A stretch of DNA of 32,415 nucleotides. Source: Pseudoalteromonas sp. BSi20652 (GTDB lineage: Bacteria > Pseudomonadota > Gammaproteobacteria > Enterobacterales > Alteromonadaceae). Made by a program: the position numbers and the translations under genes. Below, piece after piece: positions 7,992 through 15,112 of the stretch (position 1 is the first letter of the stretch; the number at the start of each line of letters is the position of its first letter). The notes below the pieces were generated by a model. That model saw only the letters and a list, made by a program, of their open reading frames with translations, was not told the origin of the DNA and did no database searches. The DNA lies in NCBI RefSeq assembly GCF_000239855.1, contig NZ_BADT01000059.1, positions 1 to 32,415 of the forward strand, in the 5' to 3' direction.

Positions 7992-9434
7992 TTATTTAGA
8001 GAGAATCTCTTTTTTGCCAGCAACAAGTGCCATAAAATCCTTTTTATTTAGTGGCTTAGAAAATAAGTAACCTTGCCCATAATCACAACCGGCTTCACGT
8101 AATAGTTGAAGTTGTAACGTCGTTTCAATCCCCTCTGCAATGACTTTTAAACCCAGTTGGTGTGCCATTACTATTATGGCTTCACATAATACTAGTTCTT
8201 TGCTATCTGCTTGAATATTATCAACAAAGCGTTTATCTATTTTTAAATAATCAGTGTCCATCTCTTGTAAATAAGCAAGTGAAGAATAGCCCGTGCCAAA
8301 ATCATCCAGCGCTAATTGCATACCTGACTGAACCAAGGTTTTAAGACGTGTTTGTGTTAACTCTTCGGGGTTAACCATCAAGCCTTCAGTTATTTCGGCA
8401 ACAATAGATGAGGCGGGAAGCTTTGCTGCTTTTAGCATCGTGTACCAGTCATCGATGCCGCTGTTAGGTGTTGATAATTGAATAGGTGAGACGTTAACAC
8501 TTATTTGAAAGTTATCATCGGTTATACGTTTAATATCATTGAGGGTTTGTATTGCTTGAGTAAATACAAATTGGCCAATTTTATTTATTTGTCTTGTTTC
8601 TTCAGCAAGCGGGATAAACACAATAGGGCTCATCAGTCCTCTTGTAGGATGTTGCCAACGAATAAGCCCTTCGGCTTTATGCATGTGCAGATCATTTAAC
8701 GTAACGATGGGCTGATAAAACAGCTCAAATTGATCAAGTTCAATAGCACAACGTAAATCTTTTAAAAGGATCATGCGCGCTTGCGCTTGTTCACGCATAT
8801 CTTGTGAAAAAAACTCAAAGCCATTACGTCCGTTATTTTTTACTTTGTACATAGCTTGATCGGCGGCTTTAAGAAGTTGCTCGGTATTTTCACCGTCATC
8901 AGGTGCACATGCAATGCCTAGGCTTGCACTAATAAATAACTCTTCGCTTTTAAGGTGTATTACAGACGATAAGCTAAGTAAAATGTTGGTGGCAATTTGG
9001 CTTATATGACGCGTACTTTTAATGTCGTTAAATACAATTACAAATTCATCGCCACCAATACGCGCTACAAAATCGGCATTTTTTGTTGCCTGCACAATAC
9101 GTTGCGATACTTCTTTTAATAAATTGTCACCGTAATGATGTCCTAATGTATCGTTTATATCTTTAAAGTGATCAACATCTAACAGCATGACTACAAAGTG
9201 TTTTTGATTTTTTTTAAGTTCTTTAAACCGTTGGTTAAGACGCTCTTTAAGCTCTAAACGGTTAGGTAAATCGGTTAAGTGATCAAAATGTGCTTGTCGC
9301 CAAATAGTTCGATTGGCTTGGATCCTTTCAGTTAAGTCTGTAAAAATTGCAATTCTGCGTATAGGCTGTTTATTTTCATCGTAAACGGTGTCGATGATTA
9401 ACCATTCGGTTAGTAACTCGCCATTTTTTTGCAA
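7992..9434 (-). pseudogene. C-terminal fragment: PAS tail, GGDEF and EAL domains
   Basis: A 480-residue frame starting within a PAS C-terminal motif. GGDEF is intact at residues 127-131 with DVDHFKDIND upstream, so the cyclase site looks complete. The position of the inhibitory RxxD site reads KNAD, so product inhibition is probably weak. The EAL domain has EGLIRW for EAL, plus NVSPIQL, EITEGLM, DDFGTGYSSLAYL, YLKIDKRFV and IAEGIET, so metal and substrate residues of the phosphodiesterase are kept. If the fragment were expressed from TTG 9434 it could be a soluble bifunctional enzyme, but no convincing ribosome site is seen. The catalytic motifs show no decay, which argues that the frame break is recent or an artefact. 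Confidence 0.8.
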
Positions 9435-10774
9435 TTAATTACTTCACCTTGCCAACGTCCGGTTGAATTAATAGATCCCCAAATTTGCTGATAGAACTCT
9501 TTTGTATGTTTATCAGAGGATAAAATATGAGTGGTGTTACCTGTTACTTCTTCTTTTGAGTATTGGGTTGTTTTACAAAACGCAGGGTTAACATCGTAAA
9601 TAATACCGTTTGGATCGGTAATTGCCATGCTTTCCCTGCTATTGTTATACACAAGAGATGCTAAATGCAGGGCATTATCGTTAATTTTTCTTTGATTAAT
9701 ATCGCGAAGTAAAATTATGCACTCAGCTGTTTTTGCTAAGTGGTTAATACGCGCTTCAAAATAGACCTCGCCTTGTTGAGTGTTAACTTTAAACTCAAGA
9801 GTAAGTAAGTTTTTAAGTTTAGCTGCCTTAGCTAAAATGAGCTCTGAAATTTGTTTTGGCAATATTTCAAATAAGTTTTTTGGTTGTATGTTATCTGTAG
9901 CTAATAAAGGGCTTATAATGCCGCTAATTTTAAGTATTTCACCTTTTATATTTAGCTTAATATAGGTGTCAGGAAGCGCATTGAGTAATCCGGTTAATTC
10001 GTCATGTTTGCTTTTTAAATTTGCCTCTGCGTGTAAACGAGTTGCAGCCATGTTTTCAAAGCGGTTATATAAACTATATAGTTCTGGACTATTTGGTTTA
10101 ATAGAGTGAGTAGGCATATTACCTTTTGCTAATATATCACTGGCTAGGGCAAGTTCAGCTATAGGTTTGAATATGCTATTACTAATCAATCGTTTACCAA
10201 TTAAAGCAATAACAATAATTGCGCTAAAAAAAGCGAATATTGTTTTTATAAATTTTGCGTTAGCGTGATCAATAAATTCACCTGTCGATAATGTGATATA
10301 AATATCTAAATTATTATTGTGTAAATCTTTATAAATAACAGCTCGATGAAAAACCTTATTTACACCCTTGTCATCTTTAAATACAGTGAGTTTTTTTTCG
10401 CTATGTAAGAAGTTTTTATTGGTTATTTTTTTACCTAAATTACTTGGTGTGCTGGGGTAGTCTGCCAGTATTAATCCATTTGAATCTGCAATAATCGCAT
10501 TAGCTCCCTTTGGTAATTTAGTTTCGTTTAATGCAATATTCCACCAATTGAGTGCAATAACGCTAACCAATACTCCTTTAAGCTGGTTACTTTCATCAAT
10601 AATAGGGTAAGCAAAGTTTACGCTAGGCGCTTGTATGCTTCTATCATGTTGAAAATATCCTACGGAGAGACCATTACCACTGATGGCATTTTTAAAATAT
10701 TGTCGGTCACTAATATTTACATTTTTTACGCGTCCATTAGTTACACATTTTAAATTTCCTTGGGTATCAACCAC
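9410..10774 (-). pseudogene. Middle fragment: Cache, TM2, HAMP and two PAS domains
   Basis: This frame carries the Cache core (NISDRQYFKNAISGNG and PIIDESNQLKGVLVSVIAL), TM2 (TIFAFFSAIIVIALIGK), a HAMP-like region (FKPIAELALASDILAKGNMP), a first PAS-like region (LNALPDTYIKLNIKGEILKI) and a second PAS (MAITDPNGIIYDVNPAF). It is open upstream of the GTG-like start at 10774, in the same frame as HIKELHKNIANIGV, which shows that the start here is not a true N-terminus. It ends at 9410 shortly after GEVINCKK, where one more base in T7 (9424-9430) would continue into KNGELLTEW of the last fragment. It contains an intact 8-base T-run at 10391-10398. Confidence 0.75.
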
Positions 10775-11076
10775 ACCAATATTAGCAATGTTTTTATGTA
10801 ACTCTTTAATATGAAAAAATATTCAGGGCATTTGGATGGTAGCTCTTGATTTTTGGCTATTTTTTTTGCTAAAAATTGAGTAAGCTGTTCAACTTCGTTA
10901 ATCATTATTATTTGATGCTGAGTGAAGTGCTTAGCAATATTAACAACTCTTTCTTCACTTTTTTCAATGGCAGTATCGCGCTCAGCCCATAGCGCTATAA
11001 ATGTTACAACAACACCTGGAATACTTATTAATATTAGCAAGCGGTAGAGCTGGCTTTTGAGGGATGAAGTGAAAAT
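10750..11076 (-). pseudogene. N-terminal fragment of the Cache-GGDEF-EAL gene
   Basis: This frame supplies the cytoplasmic start, TM1 (LLILISIPGVVVTFIAL) and the beginning of the Cache helix, with the segment from AERDTAIEK to LAKKIAKNQ typical of the long first helix of dCache sensors. Downstream of CPEYFF the frame departs into an unrelated tail (about 22 residues) and stops at 10750. Adding one base to the A6 run at 10814-10819 gives CPEYFF-HIKELHKNIANIGV, which runs straight into VDTQGN of the next fragment. Translation could start at ATT 11076 or TTG 11040. Confidence 0.75.
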
Positions 11077-11271
11077 ATACCGTCCTTTTATTTGAATTAC
11101 GAAACATGATTGTAGTCAACAATTGCAAAAACAACCATAAATGTCCTGTGATTGTTTTATAACTACTCACTCTACAAACATAGTGTGCAAAGATGATTTA
11201 AACAGATAGTTGTTTTGTTTAATGAATGATTTAATAGCCTCATCAACTTATTCCTCAGAGTGAATTAAAAA

Positions 11272-12114
11272 ATGAAAATATCAAAAATACTTACAGCTTA
11301 TGCAACTCAAGATGGCGATGGCGTGAGCATTAGCCGCATACCTGGGTTTGATGGTAAATATTTAGATCCATTTTTAATGATTGATGAGCTTAAGTCAGAC
11401 GACAAAAAAGATTATATGGGAGGCTTTCCTGAGCATCCGCACCGAGGTATTGAAACGTTTACTTATATTCTAAAAGGTGGCTTTGAACATCGAGACCAAA
11501 TGGGTAACAAAGAAGCAATTAAAGCAGGTGATGTGCAATGGATGAGTACAGGGCGCGGCGTCATGCACAGTGAAATGCCACTCGCTGATGCTATAGATGG
11601 TCTGCATGGCTTTCAAATTTGGATCAATATGCCAAGCGCACAAAAAATGCGTGATTCACGTTATCAAGATACGACTAAAAATCCAGCCCCGAGTTTCACA
11701 AACACGCAAGGTGTGACGTTAAAAGCGCTTGCGGGATCGTGGCAGTTCGAAAGTGAAACGCTTTCAAGTCCTCTGCAAAGTTTAGCTGCTAATGCGGCGC
11801 TCGCTGATATTACATTACCTGCTGGTAAAAGCATTTATTTAGAGCCTTTTAGCCAACAAAAAGTAATGCTTTATATACATAGCGGCTCACTAATAATGAG
11901 CGACAATCAAACAATATCAGCGGGTAAGTTACTTATTTTAGAACCAGGCAGTGACATTAATATTAGCTCTGAGTACGGCGCTGGTGTTTTGGTTTTAGCA
12001 GGCGATCCACTTAATCAGCCGATTGCTCATATGGGACCGTTTGTAATGACGACGCAAGCTGAAGTACAGCAAGCAGTGCGTGATTATCAAAACGGCGAGT
12101 TTGGCAAAATTTAA
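11272..12114 (+). CDS. Pirin family protein
   Basis: A 280-residue bicupin pirin. The N-terminal cupin holds the metal ligands His55 and His57 (PEHPHRGIETFTY) and His99 and Glu101 (VMHSEMP), the arrangement of human pirin and E. coli YhhW. The C-terminal cupin covers about residues 165-275, with the pirin_C tail near PIAHMGPFVM. Known of the family: an Fe(II)-binding fold; some members have quercetin dioxygenase activity and others act as redox regulators, so the substrate is not predictable. It is 21 bp upstream of the glutathionyl-hydroquinone reductase gene on the same strand, which suggests a shared transcript and a link to quinone or aromatic redox stress. The start has only a weak GAG upstream. 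The 195 bp before it, to the broken cyclic-di-GMP gene, should hold the promoter, but I could not pick a clear one. Confidence 0.93.
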   Translation: MKISKILTAYATQDGDGVSISRIPGFDGKYLDPFLMIDELKSDDKKDYMGGFPEHPHRGIETFTYILKGGFEHRDQMGNKEAIKAGDVQWMSTGRGVMHSEMPLADAIDGLHGFQIWINMPSAQKMRDSRYQDTTKNPAPSFTNTQGVTLKALAGSWQFESETLSSPLQSLAANAALADITLPAGKSIYLEPFSQQKVMLYIHSGSLIMSDNQTISAGKLLILEPGSDINISSEYGAGVLVLAGDPLNQPIAHMGPFVMTTQAEVQQAVRDYQNGEFGKI

Positions 12115-12135
12115 CGGTATTTTTAGGAGAGTTTT

Positions 12136-13110
12136 GTGGGATTATTAGTTAACGGCCAATGGCAAGATAAATGGTACGACACCGATTCAAGTAACGGTAA
12201 GTTTGAACGCGAAACGGCGCAGTTACGTCACTGGGTAACTGCAGATGGTAGCGCTGGAATAACGGGCGAGGCAGGTTTTAAAGCTCAAGCGAACAGGTAT
12301 CATTTATATGTGTCACTTGCGTGTCCTTGGGCGCATCGAACGCTTATATTTAGAGCGTTAAAAGGGCTGCAAGATTTAATTACGGTGTCGGTTGTTAGCC
12401 CTGACATGCTTAATAGTGGTTGGGCTTTTGATACGCAAAACCACAGTACTGGCGATGCATTATTTAATAGTAATTACTTACATCAAGTGTATACAAAAAA
12501 TAACCCTGAGTATTCTGGGCGAGTCACCGTTCCCGTATTGTGGGATAAAAAGCTCAATAAAATTGTTAGTAATGAGTCTGCCGATATTATACGTATGTTC
12601 AATAGTGCGTTTAATGAATTAACAGGTAATAACGATGATTACTATCCTGAGGCACTGCAACCAAAAATTGACGAATTAAATACACTGATTTATCCAAATA
12701 TAAATAATGGTGTTTATCGTACGGGCTTTGCTACAACTCAAGATGCGTATGAAGAGGCGTTTAACGATGTATTTAAAGCACTCGATACAGTAGAGGGGAT
12801 ACTGAGCAAGCAGCGCTATTTAGCAGGTAATAGGCTCACCGAGGCAGATTGGCGATTATTCACCACTCTCATTCGGTTTGATAGTGTTTACATTGGCCAT
12901 TTTAAGTGTAATTTACGCACAATTGAAAGCTACCCTGCACTTAGCGGATACCTCAGAGAGCTTTATCAAGTTAAAGGTGTGGCTGAAACAGTTGATTTTT
13001 ATCATATTAAGCGTCATTACTACTTTAGTCACACAATGATCAACCCAACGCAAGTTGTGCCAAGGGGTCCAAGTATTGATTACTTATCTGATCATGGTAG
13101 AAATGTTTAA
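12136..13110 (+). CDS. yqjG: Glutathionyl-hydroquinone reductase (Xi-class GST, YqjG-like)
   Basis: A 324-residue protein with the Xi-class thioredoxin-fold motif ACPWAHRTL. Cys63 is the catalytic cysteine, at the same number as E. coli YqjG as I recall. The N-terminal YHLYVSLACPW and the helical C-terminal GST domain (about residues 165-300, LAGNRLTEADWRLFTTLIRF) are typical. Known reaction: glutathione-dependent reduction of glutathionyl-hydroquinones to hydroquinones, a clean-up of quinone adducts in the cytoplasm. The start is GTG with a strong AGGAGAG 6-7 bases upstream. It follows the pirin gene closely, and its stop is 3 bp from the stop of a convergent yqjK-like gene, with no hairpin between. 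Xi-class and YqjG assignment is secure; the physiological substrate is not known here. Confidence 0.92.
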   Translation: MGLLVNGQWQDKWYDTDSSNGKFERETAQLRHWVTADGSAGITGEAGFKAQANRYHLYVSLACPWAHRTLIFRALKGLQDLITVSVVSPDMLNSGWAFDTQNHSTGDALFNSNYLHQVYTKNNPEYSGRVTVPVLWDKKLNKIVSNESADIIRMFNSAFNELTGNNDDYYPEALQPKIDELNTLIYPNINNGVYRTGFATTQDAYEEAFNDVFKALDTVEGILSKQRYLAGNRLTEADWRLFTTLIRFDSVYIGHFKCNLRTIESYPALSGYLRELYQVKGVAETVDFYHIKRHYYFSHTMINPTQVVPRGPSIDYLSDHGRNV

Positions 13111-13113
13111 CGT

Positions 13114-13356
13114 TTAAGCAAACAGCCTAACAAGCCAGCCGTATTTTCTTACCAAGCTGTTTTCGCCTTTCCCTGCTTGTAAAACTGCACCGGCTAAAAA
13201 GGCACTTGTTAGTCCCACTTTAGTTGCGGCAAAACGCTTTAGTCTGTATTGAAACGCTGCATGATGTTGGCGTTTTAACTCACTGCGCGTATCCATTTGC
13301 TTACTCAGAGTATCAACGTTTTTATTAGGTGCTTTAATTAAGTAGTTAACTAACAT
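13114..13356 (-). CDS. Small YqjK-like protein
   Basis: An 80-residue basic protein with one weak hydrophobic stretch (VGLTSAFLAGAVLQAG, about residues 47-62) and an amphipathic, Lys/Arg/Gln-rich N-terminal half. The sequence alone does not place it in a family with confidence. The call rests on its position as third gene after yqjD- and yqjE-like genes, as in E. coli yqjDEK. The ATG has AAGGAA upstream and lies 10 bp after the stop of the holin-like gene, so it is co-transcribed and probably a membrane-associated partner of the two upstream proteins. Function unknown. Confidence 0.7.
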   Translation of the reverse strand: MLVNYLIKAPNKNVDTLSKQMDTRSELKRQHHAAFQYRLKRFAATKVGLTSAFLAGAVLQAGKGENSLVRKYGWLVRLFA

Positions 13357-13366
13357 AGTAATTTCC

Positions 13367-13816
13367 TTATAAGTTAAACAGCTGTTTCAAGCTTTTAAGT
13401 GTTTTACTAAAGCCAATTTTATTACTCAGGTAAACTGTATTTTTCCAAAGCCATGCTAAACAAGCAACTTGCAGCAAAGTAGCTGTTGCAATACTCAGCC
13501 ATACTGACCCAAAAAGATCATATACACCGTATCCAACAGCACCTAGAAATCCTGCCCACAACAAAACCAAACCACTGGCAAAACAGCCTAAAAATATAGT
13601 GATCAATGCAAGCGATCTAAGCGATAACCGCCATTCAGCTTTGGCAAGCTGATGGGTGATCTTTCCTTGAGTTTGGTAATCATCCTTGAGCTGCTTAGAG
13701 TACTCTAAAAGCTTTGCAATATGATCTTGCCAATCGTCCTTTTGACTCTGCTGCTCAGTAGTTTGGTTTTGCGCTTCACCATCCTTGGCTGCGTTTGTTT
13801 GTGGGTTATTCATCAC
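13367..13816 (-). CDS. YqjE / phage-holin-superfamily membrane protein
   Basis: A 149-residue protein with a hydrophilic Gln/Asp-rich N-terminus, an amphipathic helix (about 30-70) and two membrane helices at about 72-98 and 104-128, the second ending ATLLQVACLAWLW. This is the layout of YqjE (holin_3_6 type) proteins, which are inner-membrane proteins of unknown function and not phage holins in this context. The start is GTG at 13816, which shares its G with the TAG stop of the upstream gene; ATG at 13813 is equally possible. It is the middle gene of a three-gene minus-strand operon. YqjD and ElaB in E. coli tether ribosomes in stationary phase, and YqjE may help anchor that system; this link is inference. 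Confidence 0.82.
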   Translation of the reverse strand: MMNNPQTNAAKDGEAQNQTTEQQSQKDDWQDHIAKLLEYSKQLKDDYQTQGKITHQLAKAEWRLSLRSLALITIFLGCFASGLVLLWAGFLGAVGYGVYDLFGSVWLSIATATLLQVACLAWLWKNTVYLSNKIGFSKTLKSLKQLFNL

Positions 13817-14142
13817 TACTTACGACGAAATAGTGATGTAATCAGCATACCCGCAGCAAAAGCAATACCCGCGGTTGCTAATGGATTTTCAGAAGCAAAT
13901 GCACGTGTTTTAGCACTACATTCACTTAACTTTTCACGTGCAATAAGTTGTTTTTCGCTTAGTGCTTCTGCTGAGCTAGAAGCGCCTTTACGAACGCTGC
14001 TTTCAGCTGTTGCAGCCTTATTCGAAAGTGCATCTACAGCATCGTGTGCCGCTGACGTTGCTTTCTCTGTAAGCGGAGCTTCGGTGTTTGTTGGCTTAAC
14101 ATCTGAAGTCGTATTTGGTTTAGCGTTTGTTGCAGTAGCCAT
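13816..14142 (-). CDS. DUF883 family protein (YqjD/ElaB-like, membrane-anchored)
   Basis: A 108-residue protein with an Ala/Ser/Thr/Glu-rich, mostly helical body (about 1-75) and a C-terminal membrane anchor (PLATAGIAFAAGMLITSLFR), the hallmark of the YqjD/ElaB/YgaM family. Known: E. coli members are inner-membrane proteins that bind 70S and 100S ribosomes in stationary phase. The chosen start is ATG 14142 with AAGGA 6 bases upstream; a TTG two codons earlier (14148) is less good. It is the first gene of the trio with the YqjE- and YqjK-like genes. A perfect 22-bp inverted repeat lies 22 bp upstream (14164-14185). RpoS-type control, as in E. coli, is possible but not shown by the sequence. 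Confidence 0.87.
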   Translation of the reverse strand: MATATNAKPNTTSDVKPTNTEAPLTEKATSAAHDAVDALSNKAATAESSVRKGASSSAEALSEKQLIAREKLSECSAKTRAFASENPLATAGIAFAAGMLITSLFRRK

Positions 14143-14163
14143 AATCAATCCTTAATAAGTTAA

Positions 14164-14185
14164 AATTTAAATAGCGATTTAAATT
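14164..14185. repeat. Perfect 9-bp inverted repeat upstream of yqjD-like gene
   Basis: AATTTAAAT (14164-14172), spacer AGCG, ATTTAAATT (14177-14185). The arms are perfect complements. It lies 22 bp upstream of the ATG at 14142, where the promoter or 5' leader of that gene should be. It could be an operator or a weak leader hairpin. Because it is pure A/T, chance is also possible. Confidence 0.4.
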
Positions 14186-14515
14186 ATGCAACGATTGAAC
14201 CAAACGTAGGTTTTTATTTAATCTATTGATTTAATTGTTTTTTTGTTTTTATACTTGTTGTTGTTTATTTTTTATTGAAAATAAATAGTAACTATTACCA
14301 CCTGTCTGAGTAAATTTTACAAAACAGATAAAAAGAGTCAAAAAATTACAAATATTCACTGCTTATTCAGTAAGTCGAGTTTGTAAATAGAAAGTTATCA
14401 GAAACAAAGAAAGTTTTTTCTATACTCTTATTTCACTTTTTCCCACGTAATTCAATCGCTTTGCTTAACCCCTTATTTTTTCTAGCTTTGAGACTCGTTA
14501 AAGCTGGTCAGCTTA

Positions 14516-14537
14516 CTTGACAAAAAGGCTTGTCAAG
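14516..14537. repeat. 7-bp inverted repeat overlapping the mraZ -35 element
   Basis: CTTGACA (14516-14522) and TGTCAAG (14531-14537) are perfect complements separated by 8 bp. The left arm contains the TTGACA -35 and the right arm sits in the promoter spacer. The size and place suit an operator for a dimeric regulator, distinct from the MraZ boxes just downstream. Confidence 0.45.
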
Positions 14538-14546
14538 CCCTAAACT
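14517..14546 (+). promoter_or_regulatory. Likely sigma70 promoter of the mraZ (dcw) operon
   Basis: TTGACA (14517-14522, perfect consensus) and TAAACT (14541-14546, four of six) are separated by 18 bp. Transcription would begin near 14553, giving a leader of about 73 nt before mraZ. The overlap with the inverted repeat and with the first TGG box is what one expects for an autoregulated mraZ promoter. Confidence 0.65.
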
Positions 14547-14579
14547 GGAGCACTGTGGTGAAAAGTGGTTTTTTGTGGA
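14545..14579 (+). promoter_or_regulatory. Probable MraZ operator: four TGG boxes at 10-bp period
   Basis: CTGGA (14545), GTGGT (14555), GTGGT (14565) and GTGGA (14575) start exactly 10 bp apart with 5-bp spacers. MraZ of E. coli is known to bind TGGGN repeats separated by 5 bp upstream of its own gene; here the fourth base varies (A or T). The first box overlaps the -10 and the rest lie on the start site and leader, so binding should repress the dcw operon. Confidence 0.7.
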
Positions 14580-14625
14580 TCAAAATAATCAAATGTTGAT
14601 TAAAATAATTTAAAGCAGGCATTTT

Positions 14626-15084
14626 ATGTTTCGTGGCGCAAGTTCGCTGAGTTTAGATGATAAGGGGCGTTTTGCGGTACCGACCAAGTACCGAGAATCT
14701 CTATTGTCTGAAGATCAGGGAACGGTTATTTGTACCGTCGCATTAAATGAGCCGTGTTTATGGCTGTATCCGCTGGCTGAGTGGCTCGAAATAGAAAGCC
14801 GGTTAGCTAAAATCTCCAATATGAACCCACGGGCTCGTCGAATGCAACGCATGTTGCTTGGCAATGCTACTGAATATCAACTTGATAAAAATGGTCGAAT
14901 TTTGCTTGCGCCGTCGTTAAGGGCTCATGCATCGCTTGGCAAAAAAATCATGCTAGTTGGTTTGATGAATAAATTTGAAATTTGGGATGAGGCGCGTTGG
15001 CACGAACAAATGCAACAAGATACTGAGCTTGAAAGGCTTGGCGATTTTGAACCTAACCAAGATTTAGATAATTTTACACTCTAA
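14626..15084 (+). CDS. mraZ: Transcriptional regulator MraZ
   Basis: A 152-residue protein made of two AbrB-like MraZ repeats. The first has DDKGRFAVPTKYRE (about 11-24) and the second DKNGRILLAPSLRA (about 87-100), each giving the DxxGR...P...R motif that binds DNA in an oligomeric ring. Known in E. coli: it represses its own promoter and the dcw operon, and excess MraZ is toxic unless RsmH is present. The length is the family norm. It is the first gene of the cluster, 29 nt upstream of rsmH, and four TGG boxes stand before it. The ATG is preceded by AGCAGG at a slightly long distance. Confidence 0.97.
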   Translation: MFRGASSLSLDDKGRFAVPTKYRESLLSEDQGTVICTVALNEPCLWLYPLAEWLEIESRLAKISNMNPRARRMQRMLLGNATEYQLDKNGRILLAPSLRAHASLGKKIMLVGLMNKFEIWDEARWHEQMQQDTELERLGDFEPNQDLDNFTL

Positions 15085-15112
15085 CAGCACAAAAAAAGGC
15101 AAATATTAGCTA

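Larger units (their letters stand above)
7992..11076 (-). pseudogene. Frame-broken Cache-HAMP-PAS-PAS-GGDEF-EAL cyclic-di-GMP gene (composite)
   Basis: Three adjacent minus-strand frames join into one membrane-bound cyclic-di-GMP signalling protein of about 1028 residues when one base is added at each of two homopolymers: A6 at 10814-10819 and T7 at 9424-9430 (plus-strand notation). Inferred order: TM1 (about 13-33), periplasmic Cache domain (about 50-270), TM2 (about 275-297), HAMP (to about 350), PAS (about 360-460), PAS (about 470-565), GGDEF (about 590-740) and EAL (about 765-1010). Known role of such proteins: synthesis and/or breakdown of cyclic-di-GMP under control of a periplasmic ligand. 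The best Shine-Dalgarno (AAAGGA, 11083-11088) precedes ATT at 11076, not ATG; TTG at 11040 is the first standard alternative but lacks a ribosome site. It is a decaying gene, a sequencing artefact or, less likely, a frameshifting gene. No terminator is visible after its stop. Confidence 0.8.
14143..14625. other. Noncoding region between yqjD-like gene and mraZ
   Basis: A 483-bp AT-rich stretch without a plausible gene. From left to right it holds an inverted repeat (14164-14185) near the minus-strand yqjD-like promoter; a weak plus-strand promoter-like pair TTGATT (14226-14231) and TATACT (14250-14255), spacer 18; a lone TATACT at 14421-14426 without a good -35; and the best promoter with an overlapping inverted repeat and MraZ-type boxes (14516-14578). 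The dcw transcript therefore probably has a 5' leader of about 70 nt, longer if the left candidates are used. Confidence 0.8.

Noticed and set aside
13367-13816. Phage remnant suggested by the holin-like membrane protein
   Set aside because: No other phage gene is near, and the yqjD-yqjE-yqjK arrangement explains it as a chromosomal gene.
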